From Candidatus Gastranaerophilales bacterium (GTDB taxonomy: Bacteria; Cyanobacteriota; Vampirovibrionia; Gastranaerophilales; Gastranaerophilaceae): DNA of 10,884 nucleotides. This document shows, piece by piece, positions 5,852 to 10,884 of this stretch. The notes below the pieces were generated by a model. That model saw nothing but the letters and a program-made list of their open reading frames with translations. It had not been told where the DNA came from and ran no database searches. The stretch covers positions 1 to 10,884 of the forward strand of contig CAJULX010000044.1 in NCBI GenBank assembly GCA_910587245.1. The letters are read 5' to 3'. Every line of letters starts with the position of its first letter. The first letter of the stretch is position 1. Position numbers and translations under genes: made by a program.

Positions 5852-6406
5852 ATGGTAAATGAGTTTGATAAAAAAGAAGCTGAAATTGTATCAATACGGG
5901 AAGAAAAAACGGATTTAAGCCGAAATTCGGCAGTTACATCCCCTTTTAATGAATCTTTTGCTGATGTTAAAGGCGTTGAAATTATCAGAGAAATTGAAGA
6001 AATAAAGGCGGATTTAGCAAATGCTGCGGCAGAAAATAATGTAAGAGAAATTTTTGATTATTTTGATATCGGCGTTTTTATAAACAGAAACGGTACTTAC
6101 GGAATCACTGAATACAGACAGCCGACCGATGATATTACATTTTCCGATATCGGCATAGATGAAGAAAAATTAATTGAAAACGTTGTTAAAATAAGCGGGA
6201 ATGCCGATTTTAGAAAGTCTAATCTTTCCGCTTTGGGAAAAATCCAATATATCGGCGGTCGTGCGGATTTTCGTAATTCAAAATTCAAGCCCAATATGAA
6301 ACTACCTAAAATCAACGGAAAAGTTATTTTTTATGAACATCAAACTCTCCTGCAAGGGCTTTTTGTTAAATTTATTACAACTATATGCCGCCTTACGGAT
6401 AAATAG
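5852..6406 (+). CDS. Hypothetical protein with 20-residue solenoid-like repeats
   Basis: A 184-residue cytoplasmic-looking protein with no signal peptide. The first part is charged and helical (residues about 1-70, rich in Glu/Lys). The C-terminal half carries three copies of a motif at an exact 20-residue period: ISGNADFR (114-121), IGGRADFR (134-141) and INGKVIFY (154-161), with N-x-S-x-L-S-A-L-G-K between the first two. The pattern I-x-G-x-[AV]-x-F with a 20-residue step suggests a small leucine-rich-repeat or pentapeptide-like beta solenoid. The C-terminus is hydrophobic and basic (LFVKFITTICRLTDK). I chose ATG 5852 because AAAGGT lies upstream (5833-5838, a long 13-base spacing) and a -10 box lies between it and the alternative TTG at 5801. 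Function unknown; probably a protein-binding module. Confidence 0.7.
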   Translation: MVNEFDKKEAEIVSIREEKTDLSRNSAVTSPFNESFADVKGVEIIREIEEIKADLANAAAENNVREIFDYFDIGVFINRNGTYGITEYRQPTDDITFSDIGIDEEKLIENVVKISGNADFRKSNLSALGKIQYIGGRADFRNSKFKPNMKLPKINGKVIFYEHQTLLQGLFVKFITTICRLTDK

Positions 6407-6427
6407 AAGCCGAGTAAAATGATTTTC

Positions 6428-6458
6428 TTGACTTAGAGCTTACTTCAAGTTTTATAAT
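6428..6458 (+). promoter_or_regulatory. Sigma70 promoter of the CMD-cupin gene
   Basis: TTGACT (6428-6433) and TATAAT (6453-6458) are near-consensus boxes with a 19-base spacer, a little longer than ideal. The predicted start is near 6465, leaving a leader of about 26 bases that contains GAGG (6477-6480) ten bases before the ATG. It is the best-matching promoter in the window. Confidence 0.65.
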
Positions 6459-6490
6459 CATAATGAAATTTGAAATGAGGTAATACTGTT

Positions 6491-7507
6491 ATGAAGAAAA
6501 TATGGATTTTACTTTTGTTGTTAATATTTTTTGCGGGAGATAAAGCTATGGCAGATGTAATTTTGAACAAAAAACAGGAAAATATTGCAAAAATTTCAGC
6601 GTATACTGCGGCAGGTGATATTTCTAAACTGGAAAGTGCTTTAAACAAGGGACTTGATGAAGGTTTAACCGTAAATGAAATTAAGGAAGTTTTGATTCAA
6701 ATGTATGCTTACTGCGGTTTTCCAAGAAGCTTAAACGGAATTTCGGCTTTAATGAATGTACTTGAACAGAGAAAAGATAAAAACGATAAAACTGGAGATG
6801 AAGGAAAACCGCTTCCTGCGGGTACCGATAAATTTAAATACGGGGATGAAGTTCAGGTAGAGTTGACAGGTAATCATGTTAAAGGTGCTTTGTTTGATTT
6901 TGCGCCTGCAATAGACAGTTTCTTAAAAGAGCATTTATTTGCTGATATCTTTGCACGCGGGGTTTTAACTCATCAGGAAAGAGAAATTGCAACAATTGCG
7001 GCGCTTGCTTCTATGGATAATGTTGAGCCGCAGCTTAATGCTCATATTCAAATGGGTAAAAATACGGGACTTTCCGATATTCAGATAAAAGAAATTTTAA
7101 TACTTGCAAGTGTTCCCAAGGCGGAGATGCTTGGTATCGGTGAGCCTAATGCGGCTTATGCAAAATATTTTAAAGGAAACAGCTATTTAAATATGCTTTC
7201 AAAAGAGCAGGTGGGAATAGCAAATGTTACTTTTGAGCCAAAATGTAGAAATAACTGGCATATTCACCATAAAGGCGGTCAGATTTTAATCGCCGTTTAC
7301 GGCAGGGGATATTATCAGGAATGGGGAAAACCTGCGCAGGAAATGAAACCCGGAGATGTTGTAAATATTCCGCCCGAAACAAAACACTGGCATGGCGCAG
7401 CGCCTGACAGCTGGTTTTCTCACCTTGCAATAGAAGTACCCTCTGAGGGCGGTTCTACCGAATGGCTCGAAGAAGTATCAGATAAAGAATACGGTAAATT
7501 AAAATAA
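6491..7507 (+). CDS. Secreted fusion: two CMD domains plus cupin
   Basis: A 338-residue protein with a signal peptide (MKKIWILLLLLIFFAGDKAMA, likely cut after residue 21), so it is exported. Two carboxymuconolactone-decarboxylase-like domains follow (about 27-92 and 140-225), recognised by GLTVNEIKEVLIQMYAYCGFPRSLNG and by REIATIAALASM...LNAHIQMGKNTGLS. A C-terminal cupin (about 235-325) has both motifs: W-H257-I-H259 with Q264, and PGDVVNIPPETK then H299-W-H301. H257, H259, H299 and probably Q264 would bind a metal. The CMD domains lack the CxxC redox pair of AhpD (only C75 and C252 exist), so peroxidase activity is unlikely. Similar CMD-cupin proteins are known in gut bacteria and are usually annotated only by domain; the substrate is unknown. 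It has its own promoter at 6428. Confidence 0.92.
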   Translation: MKKIWILLLLLIFFAGDKAMADVILNKKQENIAKISAYTAAGDISKLESALNKGLDEGLTVNEIKEVLIQMYAYCGFPRSLNGISALMNVLEQRKDKNDKTGDEGKPLPAGTDKFKYGDEVQVELTGNHVKGALFDFAPAIDSFLKEHLFADIFARGVLTHQEREIATIAALASMDNVEPQLNAHIQMGKNTGLSDIQIKEILILASVPKAEMLGIGEPNAAYAKYFKGNSYLNMLSKEQVGIANVTFEPKCRNNWHIHHKGGQILIAVYGRGYYQEWGKPAQEMKPGDVVNIPPETKHWHGAAPDSWFSHLAIEVPSEGGSTEWLEEVSDKEYGKLK

Positions 7508-7531
7508 TACTGCTCAACAGAAAGCAATAAA

Positions 7532-7572
7532 AAACCTTTTCCTTGTTTTATATAAGTATAAGGAAAAGGTTT
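7532..7572 (+). promoter_or_regulatory. 13-bp hairpin masking the next gene's ribosome binding site
   Basis: AAACCTTTTCCTT (7532-7544) is perfectly complementary to AAGGAAAAGGTTT (7560-7572), separated by a 15-base AT-rich loop. The right arm contains the purine-rich ribosome binding site of the gene starting at 7575 (AAAAGG, five bases before the ATG), so in RNA containing both arms that site is paired. Only TTTAC follows on the plus strand, poor for a terminator; on the minus strand the stem is followed by TTTTTTATT. The loop holds TATAAG boxes that might start a shorter, unmasked transcript. Confidence 0.6.
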
Positions 7573-7574
7573 AC

Positions 7575-8843
7575 ATGAATATAAATCCGATAAATTTACA
7601 TAATTTTTATAGCAAGATTAACAAAAAAACATTCATTCCCATAAATGCAATGATTAAAGATACGGTAAGCTTTAAGGGAACTCCGTACAGATATGAGAAT
7701 GATGATAAAAACTTATTTAAAGACTGTACTTTAAAAAAGATGAAAAGTTTTGATGATATCAAGCCTGAAAATCTTTCTTTAATACATATAACAAATTATT
7801 TTCCAAATAACGGAGAGATTTTATCTTTAAAAGAGGCGTCAAAAAATTCTGCAGGTGCCGGAGAATGCCGCTCTACTGTTCATTTTTCCCTTAATCAAAG
7901 CGTAGAAAGAGATAATACTCAAATAAGCTGGGCTTCAATGAAATATGCTGTTATCTTGCCATTTGAAAAAGTCTTGCAGAAAACTCCGCAGGAAAAAATT
8001 GGCGGCGGAAAATATGGTGATTTCTTTTTTATAGACAGTGTTAAATTGCCTGAGGGTTCTAAAATTGTAAAGTACAATAAAAATATTCAGGATGGTAAAT
8101 TTAGAATTTCCGAAGCAAAGAATGAAAACGGCATACCGATTAAAGGAGTTGAACTTATAGAAACATCTGACCCTGATATATGCGCAGCCGCGCAAAGAGT
8201 ATCGGAAAAAATGGGCTATAGTACCTTTGATGATATATTTTATAGCACCGAGGAGGCTAAAGCTGATGCCAAAAAATTTAAAGATTTTATGAATGCGGGT
8301 GACTTTTCAAAAATAACGCCCGGAAGCAAAGAACTTGAAGAATTTTTGGAGCTTTCAAACAGGGTGAATATCCGAAAGGCTGAAGCTATAGAGCGGCTTG
8401 AGGAGGCGTGGGATATCTTTTGTTCTGATATTGATTGCTGTAATCTTGAACAGGGATTTAACAATCCATGGACAAAAAGTGATTTACTTATACACTTTAT
8501 AGGCAATATACTTATTTATTCTAACAATAACAGCTGGTTATATAAAAACAGAGAAACAAAAGTTGATTTTAAAGATTTAATAACAGCTCAGATTGATGAA
8601 ATTGAAGGAATGCTCCCGGAAAATAAAAAATTAGGCTTCGATATACAGAAACTTAAACAAATTGTAATAAAATCCGATACGCCTGCTCAAGCGATAAAAA
8701 CAATTGAAAAAGAATTAAAATTAACCCCTGTAATAATGCCTGACGATAATGCCGTAAATCACGATGCGTATCAATATTTTAATATGGCAGTTGCGGCAAA
8801 TTCGGGGGGAGATATAAATGATTTTATAGGGCTTGAATTTTAA
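7575..8843 (+). CDS. Unknown protein (422 aa) with N-terminal SFKG tag
   Basis: I cannot assign a family. The 422-residue protein has no signal peptide or membrane segment. It opens MNINPINLHNF and carries TVSFKGTPY at 30-38, closely like TVNFLGTYY in the nucleotidase-family protein at 1669. Residues about 66-168 form a compact mixed alpha/beta block with the most conserved-looking motifs: SLIHITNYFPNNGEI (68-82), RSTVHFSLN (99-107), YAVILPF (124-130) and FFIDSVKLPEGSKIV (151-165). The remainder (about 200-422) is mostly helical and charged, with a Trp/Cys-containing patch near 279-300 (AWDIFCSDIDCCN). The I-H-I-T plus V-H-F-S pattern loosely recalls ADP-ribosyltransferase-like folds, but that is weak. 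The ATG at 7575 has AAAAGG five bases upstream, within the hairpin at 7532-7572. Probably monocistronic. Confidence 0.8.
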   Translation: MNINPINLHNFYSKINKKTFIPINAMIKDTVSFKGTPYRYENDDKNLFKDCTLKKMKSFDDIKPENLSLIHITNYFPNNGEILSLKEASKNSAGAGECRSTVHFSLNQSVERDNTQISWASMKYAVILPFEKVLQKTPQEKIGGGKYGDFFFIDSVKLPEGSKIVKYNKNIQDGKFRISEAKNENGIPIKGVELIETSDPDICAAAQRVSEKMGYSTFDDIFYSTEEAKADAKKFKDFMNAGDFSKITPGSKELEEFLELSNRVNIRKAEAIERLEEAWDIFCSDIDCCNLEQGFNNPWTKSDLLIHFIGNILIYSNNNSWLYKNRETKVDFKDLITAQIDEIEGMLPENKKLGFDIQKLKQIVIKSDTPAQAIKTIEKELKLTPVIMPDDNAVNHDAYQYFNMAVAANSGGDINDFIGLEF

Positions 8844-8852
8844 CTTGTTTAT

Positions 8853-8879
8853 TTGAATAAATAATCTTTGAGCTATAAT
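8853..8879 (+). promoter_or_regulatory. Putative promoter of the TSCPD protein gene
   Basis: TTGAAT (8853-8858) and a perfect TATAAT (8874-8879) with a short 15-base spacer. The predicted start near 8886 lies downstream of the in-frame TTG at 8868, which argues for the ATG at 8919. Confidence 0.45.
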
Positions 8880-8918
8880 TTTATTAGAATTATTTATTTT
8901 GAAAAAAAAGAGGATTTT

Positions 8919-9191
8919 ATGCAGACATTTACAATACAAACGCAGGGGATTTGCGCAAAAGCTATTTCTTTTTCAATAAATGACGGCAAAATATATGATG
9001 TAAAATTTTTCGGCGGCTGTCCGGGAAATACGCTTGCAATAAGCAAATTACTTGAGGGATATGAAGCTAAAAGAGTAATAGAATTATTAAAAGGCAACGA
9101 TTGCGGCGGCAGAGGAACCTCATGTGCCGATCAGCTTGCATGCGGTGTAGAACAGGCGCTTATTCAGGCTGAAGCTGCACAGCATGCGTAA
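8919..9191 (+). CDS. TSCPD-domain four-cysteine protein (TIGR03905-like)
   Basis: A 90-residue protein matching, from memory, the TIGR03905/TSCPD family of small proteins, whose domain also forms the C-terminus of some B12-dependent ribonucleotide reductases. Family marks in order: G10-I-C12-A-K-A-I-S-F, DVKFFGGCPGNTLAIS (27-42, with C34), NDCGGRGTSC (60-69, with C62 and C69) and DQLA (71-74). C12, C34, C62 and C69 are the four conserved cysteines, probably a metal site; C75 is extra. The signature TSCPDQ is TSCADQ here. The molecular role of stand-alone members is not established. Start chosen at ATG 8919 because GAGG (8910-8913) lies five bases upstream and the 90-residue length fits the family; an in-frame TTG at 8868 lies before the TATAAT box's end. 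It converges with the next gene, six bases apart. Confidence 0.9.
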   Translation: MQTFTIQTQGICAKAISFSINDGKIYDVKFFGGCPGNTLAISKLLEGYEAKRVIELLKGNDCGGRGTSCADQLACGVEQALIQAEAAQHA

Positions 9192-9197
9192 AATATC

Positions 9198-9767
9198 TTA
9201 GTGAACAAATAATAATTTAACGAATGCTAAAAAGCCGGTTTCTTCCTTTTTGAAGTTTGTGTCGTAGATTTCTTGCGCAGCTTCCTTAAGTTCTCTTGTG
9301 TCTAAGTTTTCAAGGGCAAACATATTGTCTGCATCTATTTTGCCGTCTGTAATACTTTCTTCATAAATTGTCTTTTTTAAATCTTCTTCGCTAATATCAG
9401 CATCGGGTAAAAATTCCCAGCCGTCATATTTTGAATCCTTAATGCGGGTGAGTCCGTCCACAGCCAATATATAGCTTGCAAGCTCTTCTTTGCTTAAGCC
9501 CTCTTTATCGTCTAAATTGAGCTCAGTAAGCTCATCTTCATATTTTGATATATCATCAACTTCCGCAGCATTTAACGTGCCTTTATTTAATCCTTCATGA
9601 TTTTTATTATAGGCTTTTTCCAAACCTTTGATTATGTCTCCCGCATAGTTGAGTGCCGCTTCTTTTTTATCTTCATCATCAGCTGCATAGGTGATGCTGC
9701 TTTCAGAATTTGTATTTTGAAGAATGTCTCTTATTAAATATGAACCTGAATTAAAATTGACACTCAT
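9198..9767 (-). CDS. Acidic hypothetical protein (189 aa)
   Basis: A 189-residue acidic protein without Cys, signal peptide or long membrane segment. The body is helical and rich in Asp/Glu/Lys. LDDKEGLSKEELASYI (85-100) and TDGKIDADN (140-148) look like partial or degenerate EF-hand loops, one residue out of register or lacking the first ligands, so calcium binding is only a possibility. The C-terminus is unexpectedly hydrophobic (GFLAFVKLLFVH, 178-189). The opening MSVNFNSG faintly resembles the V-N-F-x-G tag of other proteins here but lies at the very start. The ATG at 9767 is supported by AGAGG six bases upstream on the minus strand. It is tail-to-tail with the TSCPD gene with no terminator between, so the two transcripts may overlap. 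Function unknown. Confidence 0.75.
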   Translation of the reverse strand: MSVNFNSGSYLIRDILQNTNSESSITYAADDEDKKEAALNYAGDIIKGLEKAYNKNHEGLNKGTLNAAEVDDISKYEDELTELNLDDKEGLSKEELASYILAVDGLTRIKDSKYDGWEFLPDADISEEDLKKTIYEESITDGKIDADNMFALENLDTRELKEAAQEIYDTNFKKEETGFLAFVKLLFVH

Positions 9768-9893
9768 TCTATCCTCTTTCTATATATTTTTTATATACTC
9801 TTGTAATAATAAAAAGAGGGTTTAATAAAAAAGTGCTAAAATGGTAAAGTTTTGTTAAGAACAGGGGAATATAAAATCGCAGATGAACAATAT

Positions 9894-10136
9894 TTATTTT
9901 GTTTTCAGGTTTTCTTTAAGACATTTTATTAGGGGCAGGATAATATTTAATTCATCATCCGTGGAATCATTAATGCATTTATAAATTTCGTCACGCACCG
10001 AATTAGCTGTTGTTTTTAGCGGCAGCCCGAATTCTTCAAGCCCGATATCCAAAACTTTTACAATATTAAAAAACGCCGTGATGGAAGGCTGATGAGTTCC
10101 CGATTCAATTTTGCTTATATAATATATATAAATAAG
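9894..10136 (-). pseudogene. Truncated XRE/Cro-C1-type regulator, 5' end missing
   Basis: Reading the minus strand from about 10136 to the TAA at 9894 gives roughly 80 residues beginning LIYIYYISKIESGTHQPS and then ITAFFNIVKVLDIGLEEFGL. I-S-K-I-E-S-G-x-x-x-P-S-I followed by I-x-K-x-L-D-I is the recognition-helix end and last helix of an HTH_3 (Cro/C1) domain, and the tail (RDEIYKCINDSTDDELNIIL) resembles that of small, about 110-residue, XRE regulators. The first 25-30 residues, including helices 1 and 2, and any ATG are missing: the frame runs only to a stop at 10146-10148, and the AT-rich sequence at 10137-10232 shows no HTH coding in any frame. It lies downstream of the GNAT gene in the same orientation. 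The flanking stretch 9768-9893 holds only promoter-like AT-rich sequence for the gene at 9198. Confidence 0.8.
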
Positions 10137-10232
10137 TTTTAACTTTTATGCGGAGAATTTTTATAAGGATACATTTTAAAGAACAGAGAATATATTTTTT
10201 TAGGAAAATGGTATGGTTTGTAAAAAATATTT

Positions 10233-10760
10233 TTAATGAAATTTGTTAATTGTGTAAATTAAATGAGTCATTTTTTTGCCTCTAACGTTTTTGATAAAAT
10301 TGCCGGATATTTTTGCATTCAGCGCTTCAGCAACCTTAATTGAAGGTATATTATTCGGACGAATTTCAAATATAATTTCATTTAGATTCAATTTTTCAAA
10401 AGCATAATTTTTTAGTGCAGCCGCACATTCTCTTGCGTAGCCTTTGTGCCAATGTTCTTTTTTAAAGATATAACCTATTTCATAATAGGGCTGATTGTTA
10501 ACTGTACTGGGCATTAAAGCAGCTTGGCCAACGATTTCAAGATTTTCTTTGTTTTCAGCAATGAAATATCCCAAATTATATTTTCTATAAAGTTCTAAAT
10601 TCTTATTAATCCAATCTTGAACATCAATGTCGCTGAATTTATATTCCCAAGCATGCATTACATCAGTATCTTGAAGAATTGCTTTTAAATCTTCAAAATC
10701 ATTTTGAATAATATTTCTTAATCTGAGTCTTTTTGTTTCTAAAAATATTTTTTTAATCAT
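10233..10760 (-). CDS. GNAT N-acetyltransferase, RimJ/RimL type
   Basis: A 175-residue acetyltransferase_3-type GNAT enzyme, full length. It begins with the family's E8-T-x-R-L-x-L-R (8-15) and F-E-D-L (22-25). Core: YYEIGYIFKKEHWHKGYARE (92-111), where H-K-G-Y-A (105-109) is the acetyl-CoA pyrophosphate-binding motif A in its Q/R-x-x-G-x-A position, then N136-N137-x-P-S140, the usual N-x-x-S of the family, and KVAEALNAKISG (142-153). It should transfer acetyl from acetyl-CoA to an amine; relatives acetylate ribosomal protein N-termini, antibiotics or metabolites, and the substrate cannot be read here. No ribosome binding site precedes the ATG at 10760; a possible -10 (TATGAT, 10772-10777 minus) lies only 11 bases away, so the leader may be very short. 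It follows the tRNA and terminator at the right end. Confidence 0.92.
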   Translation of the reverse strand: MIKKIFLETKRLRLRNIIQNDFEDLKAILQDTDVMHAWEYKFSDIDVQDWINKNLELYRKYNLGYFIAENKENLEIVGQAALMPSTVNNQPYYEIGYIFKKEHWHKGYARECAAALKNYAFEKLNLNEIIFEIRPNNIPSIKVAEALNAKISGNFIKNVRGKKMTHLIYTINKFH

Positions 10761-10804
10761 AGTTGAGTGCTATCATAAAATTTTATATTAGAACACATAC
10801 ATTA

Positions 10805-10831
10805 AAATACCCGCTTGTTTAGCGGGTATTT
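10805..10831 (-). terminator. Strong terminator after the minus-strand tRNA
   Basis: AAATACCCGCT (10805-10815) pairs perfectly over 11 bases with AGCGGGTATTT (10821-10831) around a five-base loop. On the minus strand the stem ends in TATTTTAA. It begins 11 bases after the tRNA 3' CCA, so it ends that tRNA's transcript and separates it from the GNAT gene. Confidence 0.85.
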
Positions 10832-10842
10832 ATATTTAATAA

Positions 10843-10884
10843 TGGCGGGGACGACGGGTATCGAACCCGCGACCTCATGCGTGA
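10843..10884 (-). tRNA. tRNA-Asp(GTC), 3' part only (Glu possible)
   Basis: On the minus strand the last bases read TCAC (anticodon positions 35-36 plus 37-38), stem GCATG, variable loop AGGTC, T arm GCGGG-TTCGATA-CCCGT, acceptor CGTCCCC, discriminator G and an encoded CCA. The anticodon ends in TC with its first base outside the window, so it is GTC (Asp) or TTC/CTC (Glu). Both use G73 and a TCAC loop end, but the AGGTC variable loop followed by GCGGGTTCGA is characteristic of tRNA-Asp. Unlike the tRNA-Pro at the left end, this tRNA has CCA in the DNA. Confidence 0.85.

Noticed and set aside
7532..7572. The 13-bp hairpin considered as a terminator of the CMD-cupin gene.
   Set aside because: Only TTTAC follows on the plus strand and the start codon is two bases beyond the stem; the T run is on the minus-strand side, where no gene needs it.
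9453..9515. EF-hand calcium-binding site in the acidic 189-residue protein.
   Set aside because: The D/E-rich loops are out of register and lack the first ligand positions, so I describe them only as EF-hand-like.
10148..10249. Plus-strand 33-codon ORF, basic and aromatic, between the XRE remnant and the GNAT gene.
   Set aside because: No ribosome binding site or promoter is visible, it runs into the 3' end of the GNAT gene, and AT-rich DNA easily yields such frames.
1..10884. CRISPR arrays, insertion sequences, toxin-antitoxin or defence cassettes.
   Set aside because: No regularly spaced repeats, transposase or integrase motifs, or recognisable toxin-antitoxin pairs were seen; the only traces of mobility are the tRNA-end repeats and the truncated regulator.

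Overview
The window is AT-rich bacterial DNA (roughly one third G+C by eye) with short intergenic gaps, sigma70-like promoters and purine-rich ribosome binding sites. Two predicted proteins (starting at 1669 and 7575) lack a signal peptide but share an unusual N-terminal layout: M-x-I-N-x-I, then a polar, Asn-rich stretch, then T-V-[NS]-F-[LK]-G-T. From memory, this style of N-terminus is common in gut Gastranaerophilales (Melainabacteria/Vampirovibrionia, non-photosynthetic relatives of cyanobacteria). Together with the split anaerobe-type Fe-S L-serine dehydratase and the TSCPD/TIGR03905 protein, that makes a gut anaerobe of this kind my best guess, but it is an inference.

Left end (1-1600): the 3' half of a tRNA-Pro(GGG) gene, a terminator, then shuffled copies of the tRNA 3' end (one inverted, one direct), which look like the scar of an integration or rearrangement. 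A two-gene minus-strand operon follows: an EamA/DMT-type transporter, apparently translated from a leaderless mRNA, overlapping an unrecognised 163-residue protein by ATGA.

Centre-left (1600-5750): a plus-strand 5'-nucleotidase-family metallophosphatase of 576 residues whose metal ligands are kept but whose catalytic His-Asp pair seems to be replaced; a very basic 45-residue small ORF with its own promoter and terminator; a secreted parvulin prolyl isomerase on the minus strand; and the coupled sdaAB-sdaAA operon, which converts L-serine to pyruvate and ammonia.

Centre-right (5750-9200): a small protein ending in a 20-residue-period solenoid-like repeat; a secreted CMD-CMD-cupin fusion with a good promoter; a 422-residue protein of unknown function whose ribosome binding site lies inside a 13-bp hairpin; and a TSCPD-family four-cysteine protein.

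Right end (9200-10884): an acidic unknown protein convergent with the TSCPD gene, a 5'-truncated XRE-family regulator remnant, a RimJ/RimL-type GNAT acetyltransferase, a strong terminator and the 3' half of a minus-strand tRNA, most likely tRNA-Asp(GTC).

I see no CRISPR array, transposase, integrase or recognisable defence cassette. The most unusual items are the tagged proteins at 1669 and 7575, the altered nucleotidase active site, the small basic ORF and the hairpin-masked start at 7575.
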